A DNA stretch of 51,456 nt from Flavobacteriaceae bacterium (GTDB taxonomy: Bacteria > Bacteroidota > Bacteroidia > Flavobacteriales > Flavobacteriaceae), in NCBI GenBank assembly GCA_018657955.1, contig JABHWD010000005.1:1-51456 (forward strand), given 5' to 3'. The notes beneath the pieces were generated by a model that saw nothing but the letters and a program-made list of their open reading frames with translations, ran no database searches and was not told where the DNA came from. A program made the position numbers and the translations under genes. Shown in pieces: positions 7,678 to 18,222 of this stretch. Positions within the stretch are counted from its first letter, which is position 1, and each line of letters opens with the position of its first letter.

Positions 7678-10600
7678 ATGCATCTAAATAACTCATTTAA
7701 AATATACAATGCTTCTGCTGGAAGTGGCAAAACCTTCAACCTGGTAAAGGAATATCTAATACTTCTTTTAACATCAGGAAATGACGATGCTTATAAGAAC
7801 ATTCTGGCCATTACTTTTACTAACAAAGCTGTTAATGAGATGAAAAGCAGAATTGTAGAAAGGTTGATTGAATTTAGTGATAAAGAAAAAATAAATAAAA
7901 ATAGTGCCATTATAAAAGAGATCATTAAAGAGACCAAACTTTCAGTAAATACTATAAATATTAAATCAGATCAGATCTTAAAACATCTCTTAAAAAATTA
8001 TGCTGCTTTTGAAATTTCTACTATTGATAAATTTACCCAAAGAATTGTGCGAAGCTTTAGCTATGAGCTAAACATTGATAGTAAATATGAAGTGGAAATA
8101 GATGAAGAAGATCTGTTAAGTAAAGCTGTAGATAAACTGATTGCAAAAGCTGGAGAAAACAGTGAATTAACAAAAGTCTTTATTGATTATGCATTTGAAA
8201 AAACTGACAATAATAAAAGTTGGGACATATCGCTAGATTTTAGAAAAATTGCTAAAACATTAATAAATGAAAATAGCTATGAAATCATAAAAGGGATGCA
8301 GCAAAATTCAATTGCAGAATTTATTTCTGTAAAACAGCATCTAAAATTGTTAAAAAAGGATGAAGCTGATAGTTGTTCTAAACTTGCAAAAAAAGCTTTA
8401 AATCTTATTGAATTAAACAGAATAGAACACAAAAGTTTCATTCGTGAAAGCCTGCCAAAACACTTTAATAAAATAATCAATAAAGATTATGAGCGCATAT
8501 ACAATAATCAATTAGAAAGCAATCTTGCTGCTGGAAATTTATATTCTTCTAAAATAGATCAAGAGCAAAAACATTTAATTGATTCAATACAGCCTGATTT
8601 ATTTGAAATATTTAATAAAATAAAAGCTAAAGTTTTCAAAATAAAGCTATATGATAATCTATTAAAAAATATTACTCCACTCTCTATCCTTAATGCAATT
8701 AATGATGAATTAACAAGTCTTAAAGCTGATAATAATATTATGCTGATTTCAGAGTTTAATAAAATTATTAATGAAGAAATTAAAAATCAACCTGCGCCAT
8801 TTATTTATGAAAAAATTGGATGTAAATACGAAAATTATTTTATAGATGAATTTCAAGATACATCAAATCTTCAATGGGAGAACCTGATACCTCTTTTACA
8901 AAATTCATTATCTAGTGAAAATTCTAGTTTAACTATTGCTGGTGATGCTAAGCAATCCATATACAGGTGGAGGGGCAGTCAAGTAGAGCAATTTATAGGT
9001 CTTATTAATGAAAATAATCCATTTTATATTGATAAAACCCTGATTAATCTTCCTGTAAATTATAGAAGCAATAGAAAAATTATTGAGTTTAATAATGATT
9101 TCTTTAACCACATTGGATCTTTTGTGTTTAGAAATGATTATTTCAAGAGCACATATCTTCAGGCTTCTCAAGATTTATTTCAAAAGGAAGAAGGGTATGT
9201 CAATATTACATTAATAGATCAGAAAAAAAAATCAAAAAAAGAAGAAATATACTGTGAGAAAATTTTAGAGATTATTAATTCATGTTTAAAAAATGGATAT
9301 AAATCAAAGGATATTTCCATAATTGTTAGAAAAAGAAAAGAAGGAGTCTTGATAGCTGACTTTCTAAGCGAAAAAGGGATAGACTTAATTTCTTCTGAAT
9401 CCTTATTAATTGATTCATCGCCTGATGTGCGTTTTATCCTTGATACTATTAATTATTGCCTTAATGAAGGCGTGGCAAGTAAGATTAAACTACTTAATTA
9501 CTTGTATAAGGGTAATAAAACAGCTGAATTAAGAGATGATTTTATTAGAAAATTTATTGATTTAGACTCAGTTAGTTTTTATAAAAAATTAGAGAAATAT
9601 AACTTTTATTTTGAGAAAACCTTTCTAGCTAAGCTTTCAATATATGAGGCTGTTGAGTATATTATTTATAGTTTTAAGATCAATGAACAATCAAATTCCT
9701 ATTTACAGTTTTTCCTAGATTTTACACTAGATTACTCTAGCAAATTCCAATCAAGTTTTTATAATTTTATTAATTTTTATGAAGAAAAAAAAGATAAATT
9801 AAGTATTGTCAGTCCTTCAGAAATTAATGCTGTTGAAATAATGACAATTCATAAATCTAAAGGGCTAGAATTTCCAATTGTTATTTATCCATTTGCTGAT
9901 CTAGACATATACAAAGAGGTTGAACCTAAGGAGTGGTTCCCTGTTAAAGAAGAAAAAATTTCTAATTTCTCTCATTTATTAATGAACTTTAATAAAGATG
10001 TTGAAAACTACGATTCATACGGTCAAATGATTTACACAGATCACGTTTCTAAACAAGAAATAGATAATATAAATCTATTATACGTAACCTTAACAAGGGC
10101 TAAAAGCGAACTGTATATTATTGGATCACAATGTATTAATAAAAATGGGCAGGAAAATCTTAATCTCTATTCTGGACTATTAATTAATTACTTAAAAAAA
10201 ATAAAAAAATGGGATGATATTAAGGAGTCCTACCATTTTGGATCTGCAACAAAAGCAGAAGAACCATCTAAATTGGATCATAATGTTGTGAGGCCAGAGC
10301 AATTTATTTGTAATCCCAGAGAAACACATGGAATCTCATTAGTTTCAAAATCTGGAATGATATGGGATACTAAAAAAGAAAAGGCAATTGAAAAAGGGAA
10401 TTTAATTCATGAACTTATGAGCCACATCAGCTCTCCCACAGATGTGGAAATCACAATGAATTATTTCTTAGACAATGGCACAATTAATATGGTTCAATAC
10501 AAAGGACTTAATCCTTTAATACTTTCAATAATTAATCACCCTGATATAAAGGAATATTATAATTCAAATTTAGTATCATATAATGAGAGAGAAATTATTC

Positions 10601-10809
10601 AAAAAAACGATAAAAATTTAAGACCTGATAGAATAGTCTTTAATAAGGATAATAAAGCTATAATTATAGATTATAAGACTGGTAATCCCAATAGTTATCA
10701 CAAAAAACAACTAGATGAATATGAAAACGCACTCAAGAAAATGGGATATTCAACCCTAAAAAAACTTCTTGTTTATATAGAAACTGAGGTTGTTAGTGTT
10801 ACAGTATAA
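7678..10809 (+). CDS. UvrD/RecB-type helicase-nuclease, AddA-like
   Basis: Superfamily 1 helicase fused to a PD-(D/E)XK nuclease (1043 residues), expected to resect DNA double-strand ends with an AddB-like partner. Walker A is ASAGSGKTF at 12-20, motif II is FIDEFQDTS near 388, then AGDAKQSIYRWRGS, LPVNYRSN, motif V MTIHKSKGLEFP near 720 and motif VI LLYVTLTRAKSELY. The nuclease site is RPDRIVF followed by IIDYKTG near 998. I chose ATG 7678 because homologues begin with a short stretch before KIYNASAGSGKT; an in-frame TTG at 7663 would add five residues. The likely partner nuclease is at 28642-31380, on the far side of the polysaccharide locus. Confidence 0.92.
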   Translation: MHLNNSFKIYNASAGSGKTFNLVKEYLILLLTSGNDDAYKNILAITFTNKAVNEMKSRIVERLIEFSDKEKINKNSAIIKEIIKETKLSVNTINIKSDQILKHLLKNYAAFEISTIDKFTQRIVRSFSYELNIDSKYEVEIDEEDLLSKAVDKLIAKAGENSELTKVFIDYAFEKTDNNKSWDISLDFRKIAKTLINENSYEIIKGMQQNSIAEFISVKQHLKLLKKDEADSCSKLAKKALNLIELNRIEHKSFIRESLPKHFNKIINKDYERIYNNQLESNLAAGNLYSSKIDQEQKHLIDSIQPDLFEIFNKIKAKVFKIKLYDNLLKNITPLSILNAINDELTSLKADNNIMLISEFNKIINEEIKNQPAPFIYEKIGCKYENYFIDEFQDTSNLQWENLIPLLQNSLSSENSSLTIAGDAKQSIYRWRGSQVEQFIGLINENNPFYIDKTLINLPVNYRSNRKIIEFNNDFFNHIGSFVFRNDYFKSTYLQASQDLFQKEEGYVNITLIDQKKKSKKEEIYCEKILEIINSCLKNGYKSKDISIIVRKRKEGVLIADFLSEKGIDLISSESLLIDSSPDVRFILDTINYCLNEGVASKIKLLNYLYKGNKTAELRDDFIRKFIDLDSVSFYKKLEKYNFYFEKTFLAKLSIYEAVEYIIYSFKINEQSNSYLQFFLDFTLDYSSKFQSSFYNFINFYEEKKDKLSIVSPSEINAVEIMTIHKSKGLEFPIVIYPFADLDIYKEVEPKEWFPVKEEKISNFSHLLMNFNKDVENYDSYGQMIYTDHVSKQEIDNINLLYVTLTRAKSELYIIGSQCINKNGQENLNLYSGLLINYLKKIKKWDDIKESYHFGSATKAEEPSKLDHNVVRPEQFICNPRETHGISLVSKSGMIWDTKKEKAIEKGNLIHELMSHISSPTDVEITMNYFLDNGTINMVQYKGLNPLILSIINHPDIKEYYNSNLVSYNEREIIQKNDKNLRPDRIVFNKDNKAIIIDYKTGNPNSYHKKQLDEYENALKKMGYSTLKKLLVYIETEVVSVTV

Positions 10810-10841
10810 ATTTCATATATTAGCTTATTAATTAATCAGTT

Positions 10842-13460
10842 ATGTCATTGAAATTCAAACAACCGATTGTTATTATCACAATCACATTATTTTCTTTGTT
10901 AAGTATCCAAGCTCAAAAAGGTTTTGATTTGTCATCGGTAAATTATACCAATATGACTAACAATCAATTACAACAATTATTTCAAGAAGCTTCTTCAAAA
11001 GGGTATAATTATAATGATATTTTAAAAGCTGCCGAAGCACAAGGGCTTACTGCAGAAGAAATCGATAGACTTGATAAGCGTTTTAATTCGTTAAATACAA
11101 GGGCGTCTAAAAACAGCAATATTCCAGATCAAGAATCAAGATTACGAAATACTAATTACAGTGATACTTCACTTCAAGAGTCACAATTAGGCAACCTTAA
11201 TAATGATGGGGTAGAATATCCAAAAATGAAAAGTGATCTTTTTGGTTTTGACGTTTTTAAAGGAAACAGTTTGCTTACATTTCAATCTAATTTAAATATC
11301 CCGACTCCTGCAGGTTATATTTTGGGGTCTGGAGATAAATTATTTATTGATATTTATGGCCAATCGGAAGCTTATTATCAAATAGAAATTAATCCAGAAG
11401 GAACGATAATTTTAGAAAATTTTGGCCCAATTCATCTCTCTGGTCTTACAGTTGAAAATGCGACTAAACGTATTGAAAATAGGTTATCTAGAGTATATTT
11501 AGGTATTAATGGGGATAAAAAAAATACATTTGTCAACGTGTCTGTTGGAAAATCACGGACCATTAAAGTAAATATTGTTGGCGAAGTAGATGTGCCAGGT
11601 TCTTATACTCTAAGCGCTTTTAATACCGTTTACAATGCCTTGTATGTTGCGGGAGGCATTACAGAAAATGCCACTTTAAGAGATGTCAAAGTTTATCGAA
11701 AGAATAAACTTATAAGTAAAGTTGATATTTATAAATATTTAACTGCGGGTGACGCTTCTGGGGATATACCCTTAGAAAACAATGATCTTATTTTGGTAAA
11801 ACCCTATACTAACCGTGTCACTTTAAAGGGAGCTGTTAAAATAGAAGGACGTTTTGAATTGCTTAAAAATGAAAGTTTACAAGACTTGTTAAATTATGCA
11901 AGTGGCTTTAATGAACAGGCCTATACTAAAACTATAAAAGTAAAACGTGTGTCAGATGGGGAACATATTGTGGCAGATATCAATAAAGATCAATTTGAAA
12001 TATTCACTCCAAAATCTGGGGATGTTTTTCAAGTAGATAAAGTATTAGATCGCTACAAGAACCGCGTAATTGTAAATGGAGCTGTTTACAGACCAGGTGT
12101 TTATGCAATAACAAAAGGTTTAGGAGTAAAAGGGTTACTGGCCAAGACAGAAGGATTAAAACAAGATGCCTTAACAACAACAGCAAATATTATTAGAACA
12201 AATGAAGATTTGTCAACCAGTTCTATAACCTTTAATTTAAGGGATGTTTTATCAGGAAAAGATCAAGATATTTTGCTTCAAAAAGAAGATGTACTTACTG
12301 TTACATCAAAAAATGAAATTAAAGAAGATGATTATGTAGAAATTGCTGGAGCCGTCAATCAACCTGGGGTTTACACTTATTCTAAAGGGATGAAATTAAA
12401 AGATTTAATCCTAAAGGCTAGAGGTTTTGATAAAACTGCGGCAGAAACTAGAGTTGAAATTTCTAGAAAATTAAATGAAAATAATGCTGATAACTCTAAA
12501 TTATCACAAGTAATTGTAGTTGATATATCTAAAGAGTTTGATGATTTAGAAAATGAAAATAATATGATATTAAGCCCTTTTGATAATATTATAGTGAGGA
12601 CTAATCCAAATTTTAATGAAAAGGAATTTGTTTATGTTGACGGACAGGTTAATTATCCGGGGCTATATGCAATCGAATCAAAAAGCGATAGAGTATCTGA
12701 TTTATTAAAACGTTCAGGCGGAGTTAATGAGTTCGCTTATCCTAATGGAGCAACTTTGATAAGGAAAACAGAATACTATAAAAAAGAAACAGAATTCGAT
12801 AAGCAGCAAACAACTTTATTAGCGCTTAAAGATAACTTAACAACTGAAACAGATTCATTGTCTGAATTTGATTCAGGTTTATTAAAAAGAATAAATAGTG
12901 ATTTAGATAAGTTAAGTTTGCTAACTCAAGAAGAAAAAAATGTCTTAAACAAAGCAACTAATTTTGCTATCTCTGTAAAGAAAGATTCTTTACAACCCTA
13001 TTTATTACCAAAAGAAGAGTTATTCAATACAACTGAATTAATTGCCATAGATTTATCAGAGATTATAAAAAATAATGGTTCTACTTCAGATTTACTCGTT
13101 CGGTCTGGTGATACTCTATTTGTTCCTAAAAAACTAGAAACTGTGCGTTTGAGAGGGGAATTGTTAAATCCAACAACAGTGAGACACCAAAACAACAAAA
13201 CAACAAAATATTATATAAATAATGCTGGTGGTTTTAAATCTCGCGCAAATAAAAGTAAAACGTATGTAATTTCCCCGAATGGACTAGCACGTGCAACAAA
13301 AAAGTTTTTATTTTTTAATATTTACCCTAAAGTAGTAGCAGGCTCTGAGATTATAGTGCCACAAAAATTAGAAAAAAAATCTTCATTTGAGGCTGCAACT
13401 CTTACAACTATTGTTACAGGCCTGGCCACGTTGGTTTTAGCCCTTACTCAAATCAATTAG
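10842..13460 (+). CDS. SLBB-domain polysaccharide export protein (Wza-like)
   Basis: Outer-envelope export channel component for capsule or exopolysaccharide; 872 residues. A signal peptide (about 1-24, ending SIQAQ) is followed by a low-complexity helical region, a Poly_export domain at about 150-235 (GYILGSGDKLFIDIYGQ), and six SLBB-like units, each starting near a V-x-GxVxxPGxY pattern: about 243, 328, 405, 498, 601 and 768. A hydrophobic segment lies at the C-terminus (TTIVTGLATLVLALTQ). Many SLBB repeats are typical of Bacteroidota export proteins rather than E. coli Wza. It begins 32 nt after the helicase gene and is the first gene of the polysaccharide locus. Confidence 0.9.
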   Translation: MSLKFKQPIVIITITLFSLLSIQAQKGFDLSSVNYTNMTNNQLQQLFQEASSKGYNYNDILKAAEAQGLTAEEIDRLDKRFNSLNTRASKNSNIPDQESRLRNTNYSDTSLQESQLGNLNNDGVEYPKMKSDLFGFDVFKGNSLLTFQSNLNIPTPAGYILGSGDKLFIDIYGQSEAYYQIEINPEGTIILENFGPIHLSGLTVENATKRIENRLSRVYLGINGDKKNTFVNVSVGKSRTIKVNIVGEVDVPGSYTLSAFNTVYNALYVAGGITENATLRDVKVYRKNKLISKVDIYKYLTAGDASGDIPLENNDLILVKPYTNRVTLKGAVKIEGRFELLKNESLQDLLNYASGFNEQAYTKTIKVKRVSDGEHIVADINKDQFEIFTPKSGDVFQVDKVLDRYKNRVIVNGAVYRPGVYAITKGLGVKGLLAKTEGLKQDALTTTANIIRTNEDLSTSSITFNLRDVLSGKDQDILLQKEDVLTVTSKNEIKEDDYVEIAGAVNQPGVYTYSKGMKLKDLILKARGFDKTAAETRVEISRKLNENNADNSKLSQVIVVDISKEFDDLENENNMILSPFDNIIVRTNPNFNEKEFVYVDGQVNYPGLYAIESKSDRVSDLLKRSGGVNEFAYPNGATLIRKTEYYKKETEFDKQQTTLLALKDNLTTETDSLSEFDSGLLKRINSDLDKLSLLTQEEKNVLNKATNFAISVKKDSLQPYLLPKEELFNTTELIAIDLSEIIKNNGSTSDLLVRSGDTLFVPKKLETVRLRGELLNPTTVRHQNNKTTKYYINNAGGFKSRANKSKTYVISPNGLARATKKFLFFNIYPKVVAGSEIIVPQKLEKKSSFEAATLTTIVTGLATLVLALTQIN

Positions 13461-13502
13461 TAAAATCCAGTTTTTAGGAATAGATAAAATAAATAATTAA
13501 AA

Positions 13503-14576
13503 ATGCAATCAGAAAGTAATATGCCAAACGAAGAAAAAATTTCTTTAAAAAACGTGTTTCAAGGCTTTAAGCAGTGGTTGGTGTTTATAATGGGTAAACG
13601 CAAAACAATTGTGTATGGCACTTTAATAACTTTAGTATTATCCCTTTCTTACAATTATTTAAAATCACCAGTATATTATGCTAATACATCTTTTGTGTTA
13701 GAAAATGATACTTCAGCTAGTTTAGGCGGCTTATCTTCTTTAGCATCCATGTCGGGGATTAATACCTCAAGTCTTATGAGTGCTAGTAATTTATTTCAAA
13801 TTGATAATATACAAGAGCTTTATAGATCCAATAATATGTTAAGGCAAACTCTGTTAGAGGATGTCACTATTAATGGAAAATCTCAAAAATTGATTTATTA
13901 CTTCGCTAAAGCACAAATATTAGAAAAAAAATGGGTCAAGGAAAAGGTCTATCTAAAAGATTTTTACAAGCATGAAAAACTATACAGTAGAGCTCAAGAT
14001 AGTGTTTTAAAAGAGGCTATAAAATTGATTAAAAAAGATTTTTTAATTGTAGGAAAGCCAAATAGAAACACCTCCATTTTAAATGTTGGTTTTAAACATA
14101 AAGATGAGGTTTTTACTAAAATTTTTAATGAAGTTTTAGTTAATAAGGTCAACAGCTTTTATTACAAAACCCAAACTAAGAAAACAGCTTTCAATTTAAA
14201 TGTATTACAAGTTCAAACAGATAGTGTTAAACGTCTTTTAGATATGTCTTTTTTAGCGCTTGCCGAAATAGACCAAAATATACCAAATCTAAACCCTCTG
14301 GTAAAAACAGCGAAAGTTCCTTATCAAAAAGCCATGGCTAATCTGCAAGCCAACCAGGCTATTTATTTGGAAGTTGTAAAACAATTAGAATTGGCAAAAG
14401 TTACTCATAGAAATAAAACCCCTCTTATTCAAATTATTGACAAACCCTCATTCCCTTTAGAAAATAACCGCTGGAAATTTTTAAATATACTTATTTTAGG
14501 AACATTTGGTGGCGGCGCGTTAATAGTCTTGTTCTTGTCGCTACAACGTATTACCAGACAAGCATTGGAAGAGTAA
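13503..14576 (+). CDS. Chain-length determinant (Wzz-like), no kinase domain
   Basis: Inner-membrane polysaccharide co-polymerase that sets polymer length. The 357-residue protein has the diagnostic two-helix layout: a first membrane segment at about 36-54 (TIVYGTLITLVLSLSYNYL), a long periplasmic region with coiled helices, and a second membrane segment at about 325-347 (ILGTFGGGALIVLFLSL). No Walker A or tyrosine-rich tail follows, so this is a Wzz-type and not a Wzc-type protein. It sits 42 nt downstream of the SLBB export gene, the usual pairing. Confidence 0.85.
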   Translation: MQSESNMPNEEKISLKNVFQGFKQWLVFIMGKRKTIVYGTLITLVLSLSYNYLKSPVYYANTSFVLENDTSASLGGLSSLASMSGINTSSLMSASNLFQIDNIQELYRSNNMLRQTLLEDVTINGKSQKLIYYFAKAQILEKKWVKEKVYLKDFYKHEKLYSRAQDSVLKEAIKLIKKDFLIVGKPNRNTSILNVGFKHKDEVFTKIFNEVLVNKVNSFYYKTQTKKTAFNLNVLQVQTDSVKRLLDMSFLALAEIDQNIPNLNPLVKTAKVPYQKAMANLQANQAIYLEVVKQLELAKVTHRNKTPLIQIIDKPSFPLENNRWKFLNILILGTFGGGALIVLFLSLQRITRQALEE

Positions 14577-14637
14577 TAATCAAGATTTAAAAATAAAAAT
14601 TATATAAATCTTAAGATATCACTAAAATAAAATACTA

Positions 14638-15876
14638 TTGTTTAAAGGCATTTTCATTAAGAATTTTTTCAATTTAATTATTAATCAAGGGATTAATATT
14701 TTTATTGCTCTATTAACAACACGCATTTTATTTAGTACACTTGGTGAAGCTCAATATGGACTAGTTAACCTTGCCCTTTCAGTTGTTTTATTGTCAAGTA
14801 TCACCGTTAGTTATGGTTATCATCTGAATGGCCCTAAACGCATTGCTTTATTTAGAGATGAATCTGCAAAAAAGGAAACTTTAATCAACGAAATTATAGC
14901 AACCAGAATAATAATAGCCATCGGCATGGCAATAATTTTATTTTGCTTGACTTATTTTTTTGGTTTTTTTAAATCTTATGCAGCCCTATTGTATTATTCA
15001 TTAATTCTGTTGTTTAGTCAAGCTTTGTTTCCGATGTTTTATTTTCAAGGAAATGATAAAATTGCATGGGCTTCATTAGTGAATGCCTTTGCAAAAGGAG
15101 CTTACTTGCTACTAATTGTATTATTTATAAAAACACCAGAAGACGCGACTTATGTCAACTTCTTATTTGGGTTTACAGCTCTTATTGTTTACATCGTTTC
15201 CTGGATCACTATTTATAAGAAAGAAAAAATTAAGTGGGTTTGGGTAAGTATTCATAATATAAAAAATAGATTTATTGAAAACTTTCAATTTTTTATGTCT
15301 TCAATAGGAGGTCATGTTTCTATTCACGGTGGCTTGATTATTTTAGCGAACTTTGTCAATAATACTGTTTTAGGAGAGTTTGCTTTGGCTCAAAAAATTG
15401 CTCTTTTAATGCGTATGGTGCCTGTTTTTTTTACACAAGCTATCTTGCAAAAAGCCTCTATTCTATTTAAAAGCGATAAGATTGAATTTAACAGTTATGT
15501 AAATAGAATTTTTATAATTGGATTATCAATTACTTTTGGTATGGGGCTTATTGTAATCATTTTTTCTAAATGGATAATATTTTTATTGGCAGGTTCTCAC
15601 GTTCTTTATAGTGATGCTATTTTAAAAGTTTTAGCTTTCATCCCCTTTTTGAGTATGTTAAATTTTAATAATATGATTAAAATTTTAGTAGACGAAAAAA
15701 AACATTTGCTCACTAAAGCCACTTGGATAACAGCTATCATCATGTTAATATTAGCAACAACTGGTAGTTATTATTATGGCGGGTACGGACTCTCTATTGC
15801 ACTTGTTCTTACAGAAATTGTGAGTTTTATTGTACATTCAGTACTCTTGATAAAAAATAAACATGAAAGAGCCTAA
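14638..15876 (+). CDS. Polysaccharide flippase (Wzx/MOP family)
   Basis: Polytopic membrane protein of 412 residues with about 12 hydrophobic segments. It is expected to flip undecaprenyl-linked repeat units to the periplasm. The N-terminus (FFNLIINQGINIFIALLTT then FSTLGEAQYGLVNLA) is the standard oligosaccharide-flippase opening. The only plausible start is TTG 14638. Its 3' end overlaps the next glycosyltransferase gene by 14 nt, which implies translational coupling. Confidence 0.85.
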   Translation: MFKGIFIKNFFNLIINQGINIFIALLTTRILFSTLGEAQYGLVNLALSVVLLSSITVSYGYHLNGPKRIALFRDESAKKETLINEIIATRIIIAIGMAIILFCLTYFFGFFKSYAALLYYSLILLFSQALFPMFYFQGNDKIAWASLVNAFAKGAYLLLIVLFIKTPEDATYVNFLFGFTALIVYIVSWITIYKKEKIKWVWVSIHNIKNRFIENFQFFMSSIGGHVSIHGGLIILANFVNNTVLGEFALAQKIALLMRMVPVFFTQAILQKASILFKSDKIEFNSYVNRIFIIGLSITFGMGLIVIIFSKWIIFLLAGSHVLYSDAILKVLAFIPFLSMLNFNNMIKILVDEKKHLLTKATWITAIIMLILATTGSYYYGGYGLSIALVLTEIVSFIVHSVLLIKNKHERA

Positions 15877-16789
15877 AATAGCCATCATCATTATTAATTG
15901 GAATACCTATCAGCTGACTTTTAATTGTCTTAAAAGCTTAGAGGCGTGTAGTTATAAAAATAAAAAAGTTTTTTTTGTAGATAATGGTTCGACAGATTCT
16001 TCCGGCGATAAAATAGCTTTAGAATTTCCTGAAATTAATTATATAAAAAATGAAAAAAATGAAGGTTTTACCGGGGCCAACAATAAAGCTTTAAAAGTTA
16101 TTTTAAAACAAAATTTTGAGTACGTTTTATTACTTAATAATGATACAGAAGTAAATCCAAATTTTTTATCTCTTCTTGAGACCAGAATGGAATCTAATAA
16201 AAATTTAGCCGCAACACAGCCTCTGATATTAGATCTTCCACATAAAAAAACCATCTGGAATGCCGGAGGGTCGTTTAACACCTTTTTTGGCTTGTCTAAA
16301 ACTAGATCTAAAGGGGTAATTTATAATCCAAAACTTAAAATTCAGACATTTACAGAATGGATTAGCGGTTGTTGTATCTTGGTAAAGATACAGGCCATTA
16401 AAGAAGTCGGTTTACTGGATAATCGTTTTTTTGCTTATTTTGAAGATGTGGATTGGTCTATAAGAATGAAAAATCAAGGTTATAAATTGGGCGTGGTCCC
16501 CAAAAGTATTATTTACCATCATTCATCTGGGAGTACAAAGAAGAACAACACTTCTAATGAAGGAAATTTATCCCCTTATGCTCATTATTTAAACGTACGA
16601 AATCACATTTATTTAATAAATAAACACACTTTTTTTTTTAACAGCACAGGGTCTTGGACATATCAAATTCTCAAAATAATTTCTTATTCTATTTATTTTA
16701 TTTTAAGAGGTAGATTTAAAAAATTAAAAATGGTCTGGCGAGGTGTGTTGGACGGAATAAAAATTAAAAACATAAAACATATAGTTTGA
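15863..16789 (+). CDS. Glycosyltransferase family 2, rhamnosyltransferase-like
   Basis: Cytoplasmic-face GT-A enzyme of 308 residues that adds a sugar to the lipid-linked repeat unit. Visible motifs: IIINWNTYQLT at the N-terminus, VDNGSTDSS, the metal-binding LLNNDTEVNP, and the acceptor-side helix GLLDNRFFAYFEDVDWSIRMK with the ED base. The pattern is that of WbbL/RfbF-type transferases, which often use dTDP-rhamnose, but the donor is not provable from sequence. It overlaps its neighbours by 14 nt upstream and 4 nt downstream. Confidence 0.9.
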   Translation: MKEPKIAIIIINWNTYQLTFNCLKSLEACSYKNKKVFFVDNGSTDSSGDKIALEFPEINYIKNEKNEGFTGANNKALKVILKQNFEYVLLLNNDTEVNPNFLSLLETRMESNKNLAATQPLILDLPHKKTIWNAGGSFNTFFGLSKTRSKGVIYNPKLKIQTFTEWISGCCILVKIQAIKEVGLLDNRFFAYFEDVDWSIRMKNQGYKLGVVPKSIIYHHSSGSTKKNNTSNEGNLSPYAHYLNVRNHIYLINKHTFFFNSTGSWTYQILKIISYSIYFILRGRFKKLKMVWRGVLDGIKIKNIKHIV

Positions 16790-18180
16790 TTGTAGTTGCA
16801 ACAACATTATTGATTTTATACATTGGACTTATTGGTTTTGTATTAAAAAAAATCTTTAAAGGGGATGCCTATTATCTATTACTTTATATCTTATTTACAC
16901 TCCCTTTTTACACTACCTTTCAACTTATTATTTTTAAAGGATTTGACTTGTCGTCTCTAGTTGATGTCTTTAAATACAGTAAAGATTTTGTTTTCTTTAC
17001 AGCTTTTTTTGTCTTTATTTTTGGCAAAAAAGAATCGTTTATTGAACAAAAATGGCAACTTACTTTTTTAGATAAATTGTTTTTGGGGTTTATGACCCTG
17101 ACCCTTACATACACGCTTATTCCTTTAGGGGATATTCCTTTATTTTCAAAAATAATTTATGCAAAAAATACATTTTTAATAGGCATCGTTTATTTTTTAG
17201 GCCGCCACACTAATATTGATAAACAAAGGTGGCGTTTTATCGTAAAAGTTCTAATCTATTTAACAGTCGGCTCTTTTTTATTTGCATTGTCAGAAAAAAT
17301 ATTCGGAACACACCTACAAAGTATTTTAGATTACGGAAGATTTAATTTAGTAATAAATGACATGTTTCCAACGGGAAATTATGGCTTGAGCTGGACTTTT
17401 GAAACGCAAGGCGGATTTCCACGTTATGCAGCCTTCTTTTCAAACCCTTTAGAATTTGCAGCTTCATTATTGTTGTTTTTATCTTTGAGTCTTCATTATT
17501 TACTTCACTCAAAATACAATATTAATCGTTTGGCTTACCTATGCTTGTTGCTGTTGGTATCATTATCTTTCTTCTTTTCTTATTCAAGAGGCGCAATCAT
17601 TGCAAGTGGAATTATAGTATTCTTCACTTTGTTTTTAGAAAAAAAGTATCACTTAGTACGAATTGTTTTGACTTTAGTTATTATGACAATAATATATATA
17701 TCTTACTTTTCTTCAAAAGAATTACAATACTTTGTTTTAGATACTTTGAGTTTTCAAAACACTTCAAGTTTAGGACATCTTCTTGAATGGTTAGAAGGGG
17801 TAAATTCCATGATTCAAAATCCAATGGGTATTGGTATAGCCATGAGTGGTAACGCCAATGGTGTTGATCAAGCTTTAAAAATTGGTGGTGAAAATCAGTT
17901 TTTAATTTATGGCGTTCAAATGGGGTTTCTAGGACTTTTAATATATGTATCAATGTTGATCAATGGAATAAAGGATAGTTTAAAAGTATTTAAGCTTTCC
18001 AGTAAACATCATGTAAAATCTATTTCTTTTGTGGCTGCTGCGACAAAAATAGGTTTACTTATACCTTTGTTTACGGCCAATGCAGAATTGTATCTTTTTG
18101 TGGCTTTTCTTTCTTGGTTTTTAATTGGTTTTATTGAAACGTATTATTTAAAGAATATTTTAAATAGAAACATCCAATGA
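16786..18180 (+). CDS. O-antigen polymerase/ligase-like membrane protein (Wzy candidate)
   Basis: Highly hydrophobic 464-residue protein with about 10-12 membrane segments and a large external loop at about 180-220. The SYSRGAIIASGIIVF segment after the loop and the GGENQFLIYGVQMGFLGLLIY segment resemble the Wzy_C/O-antigen ligase pattern. In this locus it is the only candidate polymerase joining flipped repeat units. It starts with TTG 16786, sharing four bases (TTGA) with the stop of the GT2 gene. Confidence 0.8.
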   Translation: MIVVATTLLILYIGLIGFVLKKIFKGDAYYLLLYILFTLPFYTTFQLIIFKGFDLSSLVDVFKYSKDFVFFTAFFVFIFGKKESFIEQKWQLTFLDKLFLGFMTLTLTYTLIPLGDIPLFSKIIYAKNTFLIGIVYFLGRHTNIDKQRWRFIVKVLIYLTVGSFLFALSEKIFGTHLQSILDYGRFNLVINDMFPTGNYGLSWTFETQGGFPRYAAFFSNPLEFAASLLLFLSLSLHYLLHSKYNINRLAYLCLLLLVSLSFFFSYSRGAIIASGIIVFFTLFLEKKYHLVRIVLTLVIMTIIYISYFSSKELQYFVLDTLSFQNTSSLGHLLEWLEGVNSMIQNPMGIGIAMSGNANGVDQALKIGGENQFLIYGVQMGFLGLLIYVSMLINGIKDSLKVFKLSSKHHVKSISFVAAATKIGLLIPLFTANAELYLFVAFLSWFLIGFIETYYLKNILNRNIQ

Positions 18181-18222
18181 GTATCTTTACTCTATTCGGT
18201 TAACTAAAATAAAGAGAATATT